DNA of 64,000 nucleotides from JBLMXQ01 sp050257855 (GTDB lineage: Bacteria; Acidobacteriota; Vicinamibacteria; Vicinamibacterales; CAVVIG01): contig JBLMXQ010000008.1 in the NCBI GenBank assembly GCA_050257855.1, forward strand, positions 1 through 64,000, written 5' to 3'. The translations under genes and the position numbers were made by a program. Below the pieces are notes generated by a model. That model was given only the letters and a program-made list of their open reading frames with translations, was not told the origin of the DNA and made no database searches. Positions 25,240-37,926 of the stretch are shown here, one piece after another. Numbering within the stretch: position 1 is the stretch's first letter; every line of letters begins with the position of its first letter.

Positions 25240-25980
25240 ATGAACCGCGCCGTAATGGTCGTCGTTGGGGCGGCGCTGCTGGCGCTGCCGCCGCCTGCCG
25301 GCGCGGCGCCGCAGAGCCGCTGCGTCGAATGTCACTTCGCGAACTTCTCCGACGTGCCGGCGCGTGAGCACCTCGGCGACTGGGCGCAGTCGGCGCACGC
25401 GAAGCACGGCGTCGGATGCGAATGGTGCCACGGCGGCGACGCCTCGACGTTCGTGCCGGCCGACGCGCACAAGGGCGTCGTCGGCAGCGGCAACGCCGCC
25501 AGCTGGGTGTACCGATCCAACCTGCCGCGCACCTGCGCGCCGTGCCACGCGGGCGAGACGCAGGCCTTCGCGCGCAGCTTCCACAACACCCTGCTGAGCC
25601 AGGGCGACGATCGGCGCGCGCCGACCTGCTCGTCCTGCCACGGCGCGATGCGGGCGCGGGTCCCGTCGCCGGCGGCGCTCGAGAACGAGTGCGCCGGGTG
25701 TCACACCGCAAGCTCGCCCCGCGCGGCGTATCCTGTTCTCGCGCGCCTCGCCGTCGAGCAGATCGCCGAGGTCCGCACCACGCTCGAGCACGTGCAGTAC
25801 CGGCTTCAGAAGATGAAGGATCCGGAAGCGCGGCAGCGCCTCTGGGCGCAGCAGACGCTCGCCATCGCCACGCTGAACGGCGCAGCCGAGGCGTTCCACT
25901 CGTTCGACTTCACGACCGTGGCCGAACGGCTGCGCCTGGCGCGCCAGCGGGCGGACGAACTGGATAGACAGACACGATGA
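25240..25980 (+). CDS. Pentahaem cytochrome c
   Basis: 246 residues. Signal peptide to about residue 23, then five CX2CH motifs (CVECH, CEWCH, CAPCH, CSSCH, CAGCH) in the first two-thirds with conserved histidines for distal ligation, followed by a haem-free helical tail of about 85 residues (EQIAEVRTTLEHVQYRLQKM onward). Periplasmic electron carrier or small reductase; no known enzyme is recognised. Cotranscribed with the CBS protein from a sigma-54 promoter. Confidence 0.88.
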   Translation: MNRAVMVVVGAALLALPPPAGAAPQSRCVECHFANFSDVPAREHLGDWAQSAHAKHGVGCEWCHGGDASTFVPADAHKGVVGSGNAASWVYRSNLPRTCAPCHAGETQAFARSFHNTLLSQGDDRRAPTCSSCHGAMRARVPSPAALENECAGCHTASSPRAAYPVLARLAVEQIAEVRTTLEHVQYRLQKMKDPEARQRLWAQQTLAIATLNGAAEAFHSFDFTTVAERLRLARQRADELDRQTR

Positions 25981-26052
25981 AATTGCAGATTGCCGATTGC
26001 CGATGAGTGTCCGTTCGGTGCGCACTCGGCGACAAATCGGCAATCTGCAATT
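25981..26052. repeat. Perfect 18-bp inverted repeat between convergent genes
   Basis: AATTGCAGATTGCCGATT (25981-25998) and its exact complement AATCGGCAATCTGCAATT (26035-26052) flank a 36-nt loop, starting right after the cytochrome stop and ending 1 bp before the convergent stop. It probably terminates both transcripts. Its low GC is out of character with the neighbourhood. Confidence 0.8.
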
Positions 26053-26053
26053 C

Positions 26054-27049
26054 CTAAGGCTTCCAGCTCTGGAGCGTCCTGATGTAGTGGGCGCGTTCGA
26101 AGGCTTCGGGGTTGGGCGCGTGCTGCAGGCTCATGCGGCCGCGGACCTGCTCGAGGCTGTCCATCTTCTGCCATTCCATCCAGTTGACGAGCGCCTCTCG
26201 CATCGGACGGAAGTAGGCGGCGCCGTGCGTGAGGAGGGCTGACACCATCTGGACCGCGTCGGCGCCCGCGAGCACCGCCTTGATGCCGTCGGTCGGCGTC
26301 GCCACGCCACCGGTGACCGCGAGCGACGTGCGGAGCCGCCCGAACAGGATGGCCAGCCAGCGCAGCCGCAGGCGGAGCTCGGCGCTGGTCGAGAGCTGGA
26401 GCGTCGGCGCCACGGTCATCGCCCGGATGTCGATGTCCGGCTGGTAGAAGCGGTTGAACATCACGAGGCCGTCGGTGCCCGCCTCGTCGAGCCGCCGCGC
26501 CAGGTTCCCGACCGCGCTGAAGTACGGCGACAGCTTCACGGCGAGCGGGCACTTCAGCGTCTGTTTCAGGTTGGCGACCACCGTCCGGAGCTGTTCTTCG
26601 ACGGCGACGCTCGGGATGTTGAGATCCGTGACGACCTCGTACAGGTTCAGCTCGAGCGCGTCGGCGCCCGCCTCTTCGATGCGGGTCGAGAACTCGAGCC
26701 ACGTCTCCGCCGACGCGCCGTTCAGCGACGCGATCACCGGGATCGAAACCGCGGCCTTCACCTTCCGCAGGTGCTCGAGGTACTCGTCGGGGCCGAACCG
26801 GTACGCCGACGGCGGCGGGAAGTCGGCCACGAGCGCGGCGAACTCCGCGTCGAGCGGATCGACGTGGTGAATGCGGCCGGAGGCCGCCAGCGTGATCTGC
26901 TCTTCGAAGAGCGACGGCAGCACGATGGCCGCGCAGCCGCCGTCTTCGAGCCGCTTCACCGAGTCCAGGTGCGCGCCGAGCGGTGATGCCCCGGCCATGA
27001 ACGGATGGGCGAGGCGCAGTCCGAGGTACGTGCAGGTGGTATCCACCAC
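26054..27049 (-). CDS. Dihydroorotate dehydrogenase-like flavoprotein (paralogue 1)
   Basis: 331 residues, a TIM-barrel related to PyrD/PreA. Segments shared with the second copy at 31930-32937 include LFEEQI, PVIASLNG, GADALELN, PLAVKLSP and FNRFYQPDID. These DHOD-like proteins commonly accompany pyruvate:ferredoxin oxidoreductase and are not thought to be the pyrimidine enzyme; electron transfer through FMN is likely. This copy is the last gene of the Usp operon. It is 6 bp downstream of the outer-membrane protein gene. Confidence 0.85.
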   Translation of the reverse strand: MVDTTCTYLGLRLAHPFMAGASPLGAHLDSVKRLEDGGCAAIVLPSLFEEQITLAASGRIHHVDPLDAEFAALVADFPPPSAYRFGPDEYLEHLRKVKAAVSIPVIASLNGASAETWLEFSTRIEEAGADALELNLYEVVTDLNIPSVAVEEQLRTVVANLKQTLKCPLAVKLSPYFSAVGNLARRLDEAGTDGLVMFNRFYQPDIDIRAMTVAPTLQLSTSAELRLRLRWLAILFGRLRTSLAVTGGVATPTDGIKAVLAGADAVQMVSALLTHGAAYFRPMREALVNWMEWQKMDSLEQVRGRMSLQHAPNPEAFERAHYIRTLQSWKP

Positions 27050-27055
27050 GCCATC

Positions 27056-27667
27056 CTACCGCGTGTTCGGCGTCACCGGATGATCCTCGAAGCGGTACGC
27101 CAGCCGCGCTCCGAACGTCGTGAGCGTCGTGCCCGCGCCGCCCCGGCGAATCAGAAGTACCGACACCTCCGGGCGAAGCGAGAAGTAGCGGCGGACAATC
27201 AGATCGATGCCGCCGCCGAGCCGCAGCGCCGGATCCGTGAAGCTGTAGTGTCCCGCGCGCACGGGCGAACCGGGCGAGCCCATCCGGCGCCCGTAGAACG
27301 CCGGCACCATCGCCGCCGGCGAATCGAACGACGCGCGGTACAGGCCGAAGGCGGCGGTGACGAACGGCGTCGCGCGCTGCTTCGGGATCACGTTGACGAG
27401 CGCGCCGATGTCGGCGCCGAAGCCCTCGGCGCCGCTGCCGCGCCAGAACCAGGATCCGCGTCCCTCGACGGCGAACCAGCGCGTCACCTCCCAGCCGGCG
27501 GTGCCGCCGAGGACCGGTCCGGTGGCGGCTGCGTTGGTGGCGGCGCCGGCGACCACGCCGAGCTCGGTGCCGCGAGCCCAGACGTTCTCGGCGGCGGCCT
27601 GCGCATGGACGAGCGCAGGCGCCAGGAGCAGCGCGAGCGGAAGAAGACGACGAACGAGGCGAGCCAT
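27056..27667 (-). CDS. Putative outer-membrane beta-barrel protein
   Basis: 203 residues with a signal peptide (MARLVRRLLPLALLLAPALV, cleavage near VHAQA). The rest is Gly/aromatic-rich alternating strands (WEVTRWFAVEGRGSWFW, YFSLRPEVSVLLIRR, TTFGARLAYRFED), like small OmpW/porin-type barrels. No catalytic motif is seen. It sits between the ZIP transporter and the DHOD-like gene in a tightly packed operon, perhaps helping metal or solute entry. Confidence 0.7.
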   Translation of the reverse strand: MARLVRRLLPLALLLAPALVHAQAAAENVWARGTELGVVAGAATNAAATGPVLGGTAGWEVTRWFAVEGRGSWFWRGSGAEGFGADIGALVNVIPKQRATPFVTAAFGLYRASFDSPAAMVPAFYGRRMGSPGSPVRAGHYSFTDPALRLGGGIDLIVRRYFSLRPEVSVLLIRRGGAGTTLTTFGARLAYRFEDHPVTPNTR

Positions 27668-27681
27668 AAGGCCTCCGTCGG

Positions 27682-28443
27682 TTAGAGCGCGAGCGCCGCC
27701 ATGAACCCGAGCATGGCGACGAGCCCAAGCGTCACGCCCCAGGCGGCCTCCGACCTGGTGCAGTGCGCCAGGCTGTCGGGTATCAGCTCGGAGGTGACGA
27801 GGAAGATCATCGAGCCGCCCGCGAAGCCGAGGCTCGCGGGCAGCAGCGGCCGGAAGACGGCGATCAGCAGAAACGCGGGAACGGCGAGCAGCGGCTGCGG
27901 CACGCTCGTCAGCACCGAGTACCAGAAGCAGGTGTTCACCGACGCCCCCTTCGCGCGCAGCGGCAGCGACACGGCGGTGCCCTCGGGCACGTTGTGCACG
28001 GCGATCGCCGTGGCGAGCAGCACGCCGAACCGCAGCTCGCCCGTGGCGTAGCCGACGCCGATGGCGATGCCTTCCGGGATGCTGTGCACGAACATCGTCG
28101 TGATGAGGAGCACGGACTTGCGTGAATCGGACGCGCTCAAGCCTCGGATGCACCAGCCGGTTTCGGCCAGCAGCTTCGCGCTGACGGCGAAGAACAGCGC
28201 GCCGGCGAGCATCCCGGCGATGACCTCGAGCGCGTTGCCGGCGCGCAGCGCCTTGTCGGCGAGCGCGAATACCGAGGCCGAGAGCATCATGCCGCCGGCG
28301 CCGGCTGCGGCGAACCCCTGCCATCGGGCGCTCGTCTCCTTCAGGAACGCGAAGGGGAGCGCGCCGAGGCCGGTCGCGAAGTCGGTCGCGAGCGCAGCCC
28401 AGAAGACCTGCATGGCCAGGGCCGCCTCGCCCGGGCCGTTCAC
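27682..28443 (-). CDS. ZIP-family divalent metal transporter
   Basis: 253 residues, about eight membrane spans. Diagnostic metal-site motifs HSIPEG and HNVPEG occur in the adjacent central helices. The GTG start at 28443 overlaps the stop of the preceding gene (GTGA), suggesting coupling; an ATG at 28413 is the alternative. ZIP proteins import zinc, iron or other divalent ions. Within an operon of stress, acyl-CoA and flavin enzymes it could supply zinc or iron in low-oxygen growth. Confidence 0.9.
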   Translation of the reverse strand: MNGPGEAALAMQVFWAALATDFATGLGALPFAFLKETSARWQGFAAAGAGGMMLSASVFALADKALRAGNALEVIAGMLAGALFFAVSAKLLAETGWCIRGLSASDSRKSVLLITTMFVHSIPEGIAIGVGYATGELRFGVLLATAIAVHNVPEGTAVSLPLRAKGASVNTCFWYSVLTSVPQPLLAVPAFLLIAVFRPLLPASLGFAGGSMIFLVTSELIPDSLAHCTRSEAAWGVTLGLVAMLGFMAALAL

Positions 28444-31217
28444 GCGCCGACCGCCACGCCGAGCGGCGTCGCCGCCGCCACCGCGACGCGCCGTCCCTGA
28501 CTGACCTTGATCCGCGCGTCCACGATCCGGCACCCGTTGCCGGGCGGCAGCGCGATCACCGGGTTCAGGTCGAGCTCCGCGATCTCCGGCACTTCCTCGG
28601 CCAGGCGCGACAGCCGCATCAGGATCTCGCGCAGCGCCTCGACGTCGGCGGGCGGATGGCCGCGGTAGCCCTGCAGCAGCCGGAATCCGTGAATCTCGTG
28701 CAGCAGCTCGTCGGCATCGCGGTCCGTGAGCGGCGCGATCCGGAACCGCACGTCGCCGAGAATCTCCACGTGGACGCCGCCGAGGCCGAACGCCACGAGC
28801 GGTCCGAAGAGCGGATCCTCGGTGAGGCCGATCATGGTCTCGACGCCTCCGGCGATCATCGGCTGGATCAGGATGCCGTCGATGCCGTCGACGGGCACGA
28901 ACTGGCGGGCGCGCGCCACGATGTCGTTGAACGCCTTCCGCACCGCCTGCTCGCTCGTCAGGTTGAGACGGACCGCGCCGATGTCGCTCTTGTGCTGGAC
29001 GCGGCGCGACGAGAGCTTGGCCGCCACCGGAAATCCGACCACCGATGCGAGCGCCGCCGCTTCGTCGGCCGTGTGGGCGATCGCCGCCACGGCGAGCGGC
29101 AGGTTGAAGGCGCTCAGGACGCCGCGGACCTCGTCGGCTCCGAGCCACGAATCGCCGTGCGACTCGAGCGCGGCACGGCAGATCGCCCGCGCCTCGTCGG
29201 CGCGCACGTCGTCGAACGCCCAGAACAGGCCCGGCGGCTGCGCGCGCCACGTCGCGTACGCTGCCACCTTGCCGAGCGCGCGCGCGGCGTTCTCGGGGAA
29301 CGCGTAGGCGGGCACCAGCTCGCCGTCGATTTCGAGCGGCACCGAGCGCCCCGGCTCGGCCATGACGCAGGCCAGAATCGGCTTCTTCGAGGCGCCGGCC
29401 CGCCGGCCTGCGGCAATGCCCTGCCGGATCGCCTCGTGGACTTCCTTCGCGTGCAGACGGTCCACCGGCGTGTAGATCACGATCAGCGCGTCGGTCTCCT
29501 CGGCCGTCAGGGCGACCTCGATCGCCTGGCGGTATTCGTCCGGCCCCGCGGAGGCCACCATGTCGACCGGGTTGCCGAGGCTGGCGACCGGCGGCAGGAA
29601 GCGCGCGAGGCGCGCATGCGTGGCGGCCGAGAATTCCGTGATCGTCAGGCCGGCCGCCTCGCAGGCGTCCACGGCGAGGATGCCCGGGCCCCCCGCGTTG
29701 GTGACGATCGTCACGCGCCGGCCCGAGGGGAGCGGCTGCGCGTCGAGGCACGCCGCGACGTCGAACATCTCGTCGATCGTGTCGGCGCGAATCACGCCGG
29801 ACTGGCGGAACAGCGCCTCGACGGCGACGTCGCTCTGCGCGAGCGCGGCCGTATGGCTGCCGGCCGCGCGCCAGCCTGCTTTTGTCCGTCCGCTCTTGAC
29901 GACCACGATCGGCTTCGTCCGCGCGATGCGCCGGGCGAGGCGCGCGAAGCGGCGCGGGTTGCCGAACGATTCGAGGTACAGCAGGATGACGCGCGTGGCC
30001 GGATCGCTCTCCCAGTACTGCAGGAGATCGTTGCCCGAGACGTCCGCCTTGTTGCCGACGCTGACGAAGGTGGACAGTCCCACGTGGCGCTCGGCCGCAA
30101 GCTGGAGGATTGCCAGACCGAGCGCGCCGCTCTGCGACAACAGGCCCACGTGCCCGCTCGGCGGGAAGACCGGCGAGAAGGAGGCGTTGAGCTGCACGGC
30201 GGGCGTCGCGTTGAGCAGCCCCATGCAGTTGGGGCCGACCATGCGCATGCCGTAGCCGCGCACCTTGTCGACCAGCTGCTGCTGAAGCTCGCGTCCGGCT
30301 GCATCGGCCTCGGCAAACCCGGCGGTGATGACGACGACCGATGCCACCCCCGCGGCGGCGCAGTCGTCGACCACGGCCAGCACGGCTTCGCGCGGCACGG
30401 CAATCACGGCAAGATCGACGCCGTGTGGCAGGTCGCGGACCGATCGGTAGCACGTCAGCCCTGCGATCTCGGCCGCCCGGGCGTTGACCGGATAGACCTG
30501 GCCTTTGAAGCCGGCATTCACGAGGCTGTCGAGGATGCGCCGGCCGAGGCTGTTCTCGTCGCGCGACGCCCCGACGATGGCGACCGTGCGCGGCTCGAGC
30601 ATCGGGCGCAGCGACGCGGCCGTGGCGATGCGTGTCCGTTCCTCCGACGAGGTGACGCTCTCGAACGACGGCGTCAGCGACAGCTGCACGTCGACGCAGC
30701 TGCCGCCCGACCTCGACCGGATCTCGAATCCGGAATCGCGGAACACCTCCAGCATCGCCGCGTTGTCGGTAAGCGTGGTCGCCTGGAAGCGACGGAAGCC
30801 GTTGGCGGCGGCGAGCACGGCGAGCCGCTCGAGCAGCGCCGTCGCCAAACCTCTGCCCTGAAACTGATCGTCCACGGCGAAGGCGACCTCTGCGACGCCG
30901 GCCGTGAGGGCCAGATACGAGCCGACCGCGATGAGCCGCTCCTCGTCGCCGATCTGCCGCAGCACGACGAGCGTCATCGCCTTGGACGGCGACGACGAAT
31001 CGCAGAGCGCTCCGATCAGCGCCTCGGTCGGCCTGAGCGTGCCGAGGAAACGCCTCCGCAGCGACTCGGGCGACAGCGCGTCGAAGAACCGCCGCATCGC
31101 CGCCGCATCGTCCGGCGTCGCCGGCCTGATGGAAGCGACCGTCCCGTCGCGCAGCACGAGCCGGCGCGCGTCGACGTCGTCGCCGGCGGGAGATGGCGGG
31201 GGCGAGATGCGGTGCAT
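28440..31217 (-). CDS. GNAT acetyltransferase fused to ADP-forming acyl-CoA synthetase
   Basis: 925 residues. Residues 20-190 form a GNAT domain (FQGRGLATALLERL is the acetyl-CoA loop). Then comes the CoA-binding domain (VAIVGASRDENSLGRRIL), the CoA-ligase domain with MVGPNCMGLLN and the phosphohistidine region, and a C-terminal ATP-grasp part (FPVAAKLSSRRVQHKSDIGAV). This is the two-in-one layout of Pat/YfiQ-like protein acetyltransferases but with GNAT at the N-terminus. It may acetylate proteins such as acyl-CoA synthetases, or make acetate and ATP from acetyl-CoA, or both. It follows Usp by 5 bp. Confidence 0.9.
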   Translation of the reverse strand: MHRISPPPSPAGDDVDARRLVLRDGTVASIRPATPDDAAAMRRFFDALSPESLRRRFLGTLRPTEALIGALCDSSSPSKAMTLVVLRQIGDEERLIAVGSYLALTAGVAEVAFAVDDQFQGRGLATALLERLAVLAAANGFRRFQATTLTDNAAMLEVFRDSGFEIRSRSGGSCVDVQLSLTPSFESVTSSEERTRIATAASLRPMLEPRTVAIVGASRDENSLGRRILDSLVNAGFKGQVYPVNARAAEIAGLTCYRSVRDLPHGVDLAVIAVPREAVLAVVDDCAAAGVASVVVITAGFAEADAAGRELQQQLVDKVRGYGMRMVGPNCMGLLNATPAVQLNASFSPVFPPSGHVGLLSQSGALGLAILQLAAERHVGLSTFVSVGNKADVSGNDLLQYWESDPATRVILLYLESFGNPRRFARLARRIARTKPIVVVKSGRTKAGWRAAGSHTAALAQSDVAVEALFRQSGVIRADTIDEMFDVAACLDAQPLPSGRRVTIVTNAGGPGILAVDACEAAGLTITEFSAATHARLARFLPPVASLGNPVDMVASAGPDEYRQAIEVALTAEETDALIVIYTPVDRLHAKEVHEAIRQGIAAGRRAGASKKPILACVMAEPGRSVPLEIDGELVPAYAFPENAARALGKVAAYATWRAQPPGLFWAFDDVRADEARAICRAALESHGDSWLGADEVRGVLSAFNLPLAVAAIAHTADEAAALASVVGFPVAAKLSSRRVQHKSDIGAVRLNLTSEQAVRKAFNDIVARARQFVPVDGIDGILIQPMIAGGVETMIGLTEDPLFGPLVAFGLGGVHVEILGDVRFRIAPLTDRDADELLHEIHGFRLLQGYRGHPPADVEALREILMRLSRLAEEVPEIAELDLNPVIALPPGNGCRIVDARIKVSQGRRVAVAAATPLGVAVGA

Positions 31218-31222
31218 GCGAT

Positions 31223-31720
31223 TCAGGCTTTCTGGACCGCGACCAGCGTATCGGGCACGACGAAGTCGTGCTCGGGATGGCGGACGGTCAGCACCGGACA
31301 CGGCGACGTGCGGACGACGCGCTCGGCCACGCTGCCCATCAGCAGGTGCGCGACGGCGCCGCGGCCGTGCGTGCCCATGACGATGAGATCGACGTGCTCC
31401 CTGCCCGCGTACTCCACGATCGCCATCGCCGGAGTGTTCGAGGTGAGGACGACCGACTTGACCGGCGGCCGGTCCGGGTCGTTGTCGAGAATCAGCTCGT
31501 GGAGCTGCCTGCGCGCCGCGTCCTCGACGTCCTTCTGCAGGTCGGGAAACACCGCGATGTAGGCTTCGCCGCCGATGCCGCGTGTGAACAGGTTCTCGGC
31601 GACGTGCAGCACGTGCAGCGTCGACCCGAAGGTCCGCGCGAGCGCGCGCCCGTAGACGAGGGCCGCGTCGGACGCCTCGCCGAAATCGGTGGCGACCAGG
31701 ATGTTCTTGAGGGTGATCAT
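31223..31720 (-). CDS. Universal stress protein (UspA family)
   Basis: 165 residues. NILVATDFGEASDAAL opens the fold, and the ATP-binding loop MGTHGRGAVAHLLMGSVAE fits GX2GX9G(S/T). The start ATG at 31720 has a GGAGG ribosome site. First gene of a five-gene minus-strand operon (Usp, GNAT/ACS, ZIP, outer-membrane protein, DHOD-like). A strong sigma-54 promoter and a 13-of-14 palindrome lie upstream. Confidence 0.95.
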   Translation of the reverse strand: MITLKNILVATDFGEASDAALVYGRALARTFGSTLHVLHVAENLFTRGIGGEAYIAVFPDLQKDVEDAARRQLHELILDNDPDRPPVKSVVLTSNTPAMAIVEYAGREHVDLIVMGTHGRGAVAHLLMGSVAERVVRTSPCPVLTVRHPEHDFVVPDTLVAVQKA

Positions 31721-31777
31721 GTTCGCGCCTCCGCAAGGTGAGCGGCCGTCGAACGCGTCGGCTGCTGCCATGGTCGG

Positions 31778-31793
31778 AGCACGCGCTGTGCCA
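31778..31793 (-). promoter_or_regulatory. Sigma-54 promoter of the Usp operon
   Basis: The minus strand reads TGGCACAGCGCGTGCT, nearly ideal (GTGC for TTGC). Predicted start is near 31767, with a 47-base leader holding the ribosome site. Confidence 0.7.
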
Positions 31794-31885
31794 CGGACCG
31801 CCCGTCGGGCCGGCCCGGAGACGTGCGATTTTGCTGATGTTTTCGCGCCTGTTGCCGGCAGGCCCGGGGTGTCGGCCGGGCGGCT

Positions 31886-31899
31886 GCCGGAAATCCGGA
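31886..31899. promoter_or_regulatory. Palindromic activator-site candidate upstream of Usp
   Basis: GCCGGAAATCCGGA, one mismatch from the perfect motif. Centre lies 107 bp upstream of the Usp promoter centre. The next gene on the left-reading side ends at 31930. Confidence 0.55.
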
Positions 31900-31929
31900 A
31901 GGGCGGGCCGGACGTGCCGCCCGCCCCGG

Positions 31930-32936
31930 CTAGACGAACGTCGCCGGCCGGTGCCAGGACTGCAGGATGCGCATGTAGTTGCCCCGCTCGAACGCCGCCG
32001 GGTCGGGGCAGCGCGCGTGGCTCATGCTCCCGCGCAGCTGGTCGAGCGACTCGTACTCGTGCTCGTCGATCCATCGCTCGAAGTCCCGGCGCACGTCCCG
32101 CAGGCGCGCGGGTCCGTGCTCGAGCAGCGCCGAGACGATCTGCACGACGTCGGCGCCGGCCATCACCGCCTTGACCGCGTCGATCGGTTCGTGCACGCCG
32201 CCGCTCGCCGCCAGCGACGCCCGGAGCCGTCCGAACAGCACGGCGATCCACCGCACCCGCAGCAGCAGCTCGGAGGAATCGGAGTAGCGCAGCCGGGGAA
32301 TGGCCTCGAGCGCCTCGGGATCGATGTCCGGCTGGTAGAACCGGTTGAAGAGGACGAGTCCGGCGACGCCGAGCCGATCGAGCTGCCAGGCGAGGTTCGG
32401 GATCGACGAATAGAACGGCGACAGCTTGACCGCGAGCGGAATCCGCACCGACTCCTTCAGCACCGCGACGATGTCCATCACGCGGCGCTCGACGTGCGCG
32501 CCGTCCTCGAGCAGATCCGTCGCGACGTGGTAGAAGTTCAGCTCGAGCGCGTCGGCGCCCGCGCGCGCGATGAGCCCGGCATATTGCAGCCAGCCCTCGG
32601 CCGTCGTGCCGTTGAGCGACGCGATGACCGGCACGCCGACCGCCGCCTTGATCCGCGCGAGCTGTTCCAGGTACCGATCCGGCCCCATGGCGAACTCGGC
32701 GGGTGTCGGCAGGTACGTCGACGCCTCGGCCGACGCGGACTCGTGCGGCTCGAGCTGGCGGGTGAGCCCGAGCCGCTCGCGCACGATCTGCTCCTCGAAC
32801 AGCGAGCGCATGACGATCGCCGAGGCGCCGGCGTCTTCGAGCCGGCGCACCATGTCGAGGTCGTCCGCGAGCGGAGAGGCGCCGGGCATGAACGGGCTCG
32901 AGAGCTCGAGGCCGAGGTAGCGGGTCGACAGATCCA

Positions 32937-32937
<1 letters not shown>
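31930..32937 (-). CDS. Dihydroorotate dehydrogenase-like flavoprotein (paralogue 2)
   Basis: 335 residues, PyrD/PreA-type barrel (MDLSTRYLGLELSSPFMPGA opening; PVIASLNGTTAEGW; LAVKLSPFYSSIPNLAWQLD; LVLFNRFYQPDIDPEAL). The ATG shares one base with the NifJ stop codon (TGATG), so it is coupled to pyruvate:ferredoxin oxidoreductase. A DHOD-like gene right after nifJ is a recurrent arrangement; a role in passing electrons from ferredoxin or flavin is plausible but unproven. Similar throughout to the product at 26054-27049, indicating duplication. Confidence 0.88.
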
Positions 32938-36575
<3,638 letters not shown>

Positions 36576-36590
36576 GATGCCTGTCCGGGG

Positions 36591-36606
36591 TGCAACGTGC
36601 GTGCTC
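36591..36606 (-). promoter_or_regulatory. Sigma-54-like promoter of nifJ
   Basis: Minus strand GAGCACGCACGTTGCA: GCACG and TTGCA fit, but the usually invariant GG of the -24 element is AG. Centre is exactly 55 bp from the palindrome at 36647-36660; the predicted start is about 6 bases before the ATG. Confidence 0.45.
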
Positions 36607-36646
36607 AGGGAGAGCGGCCGGATTCAGGGAGCTTTTCGACCGCGGT

Positions 36647-36660
36647 GCCGGAAATCCGGC
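36647..36660. promoter_or_regulatory. Perfect 14-bp palindrome upstream of nifJ
   Basis: GCCGGAAATCCGGC, identical to the sites at 9596 and 38049, in the gap between the upstream radical SAM stop and nifJ. Confidence 0.6.
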
Positions 36661-36762
36661 AGGAAGAAGGGCCGCCGAGCGCCGGGATCACGAGGCCGCG
36701 ACCACCATCGCGAAGGAAGCACGAAGGCGGTCCATAGCGGCCGACCCCAGGAGAGGGAAACC

Positions 36763-37896
36763 TCAGCGCACCGCTATCGCGGCTGGCACATCCAGCGGCG
36801 GCCGGACGTCGGGGCCCGGGTCGTACACGCACAGCAGGTCCGAAGCCATCAGCGCACCGGTCGCCGCGAACGCCCGCGAGCGGGATCCGCCGCAGACCTC
36901 CCGGAACTCGCAGCGTCCGCACTTGCCGAGCAGCGCGTCCGCGTTCCGCAGCCGGCGGAACACCTCGTCCTGGCGGTACACGGCGGCGAGCCCGTCCGTT
37001 CGGACGTTGCCGCGGGCGACCGGCAGGAACCCGCTCGGGCAGATTCGGCCGACGTGATCGATGAAGACGAAGCCGTTGCCGTCGTTGACGCTGCGCGGCG
37101 CCCGAAGCTGGCGGCGCCGTTCGACCGCCGTCGTCGGCAGGCCGGCTTCGACGCGGTCGCGCTCGCGCTGCCAGACGACGCGCTGGTAGTGCGGCGCCTC
37201 GGTGGTCTTGATGCCGAACGGCGCGGTCAGCGAGAGGTCGTAGAGATACTGGAGGACGCGCTCGCACTCCTCGGGCGTCACCTGGTCGAGCGACGCGCCG
37301 CGCCCCGTCTGCACCAGGAAGAACACCGCCCAGAGCGCGATGGGGAGTTCCCCGACGCGCCGCGCCATCGCTTCCAGGTTCGGCAGCGTCAGCCGGCTGA
37401 TCGTCGTGTTGATCTGGAGCGGCAGCTCCAGGTCGATCGCCGCCTCGATGATGCGCATCGTCCAGGCATAGGAACCGCGGACCCGTCGGAACGCGTCGTG
37501 CGACTCCGGGTCGGGACCGTCCAGGCTGACGGCCACGCGCGACAACCCGGCCTCTTTCAACTCTTCGAGGCGCTTGCGGGTGGCGGCCGCGGTGCCGCTT
37601 GGCGTCAGCGCGACCGTCAGTCCCTGGTCGGCGCCGTAGCGGACGAGCTCCTTGAGGTCGGGGCGCCGCATCGGATCGCCGCCCGTCAGCACGAGCAGCG
37701 GCGGCTGCGGGCCGAAGGCGCGCACCTCGTCGATCAGCCGGAAGCCCTCTTCGGTCGACAGTTCGCGCGGATCGCGCCGCGGGATGGCGTCGGCGCGGCA
37801 GTGGACGCACGCGAGGGCGCAGGCGCGAGTCACTTCCCAGATGACCAGGAACGGCGAGCGGTTGAAATCCACGAGCGACGGGTCGAAGCGGGCCAT
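36763..37896 (-). CDS. Radical SAM/SPASM protein (TIGR04053-like)
   Basis: 377 residues starting at the ATG 37896 with a GAGGAGGG ribosome site. IWEVTRACALACVHCRADA carries CX3CX2C; LLVLTGGDPMRRPDL is the SAM strand; C-terminal cluster cysteines occur in GRICPSGFLPVARG and LGKCGRCEFREVCGGSRSRAF. The form resembles the TIGR04053 group of radical SAM/SPASM proteins, whose substrate is not established; haem or peptide modification is possible. Related in style to the enzyme at 19161. It lies alone between nifJ and a divergent radical SAM gene. Confidence 0.82.
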   Translation of the reverse strand: MARFDPSLVDFNRSPFLVIWEVTRACALACVHCRADAIPRRDPRELSTEEGFRLIDEVRAFGPQPPLLVLTGGDPMRRPDLKELVRYGADQGLTVALTPSGTAAATRKRLEELKEAGLSRVAVSLDGPDPESHDAFRRVRGSYAWTMRIIEAAIDLELPLQINTTISRLTLPNLEAMARRVGELPIALWAVFFLVQTGRGASLDQVTPEECERVLQYLYDLSLTAPFGIKTTEAPHYQRVVWQRERDRVEAGLPTTAVERRRQLRAPRSVNDGNGFVFIDHVGRICPSGFLPVARGNVRTDGLAAVYRQDEVFRRLRNADALLGKCGRCEFREVCGGSRSRAFAATGALMASDLLCVYDPGPDVRPPLDVPAAIAVR

Positions 37897-37910
37897 GAGT
37901 GCCCTCCTCA

Positions 37911-37926
37911 TGCCAGCATCGCGCCA
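37911..37926 (-). promoter_or_regulatory. Possible sigma-54 promoter of the SPASM gene
   Basis: Minus strand TGGCGCGATGCTGGCA has GG-N10-GC with two departures from consensus. If used, the start would fall after the good ribosome site, which argues against it. A short palindrome variant is at 37991-38004 and a perfect one at 38049-38062. Confidence 0.3.

Noticed and set aside
28656..31562. Open frame of about 968 codons antisense to the GNAT/acyl-CoA synthetase gene
   Set aside because: Same reason: low-complexity Arg/Glu/Asp translation opposite a clear enzyme.
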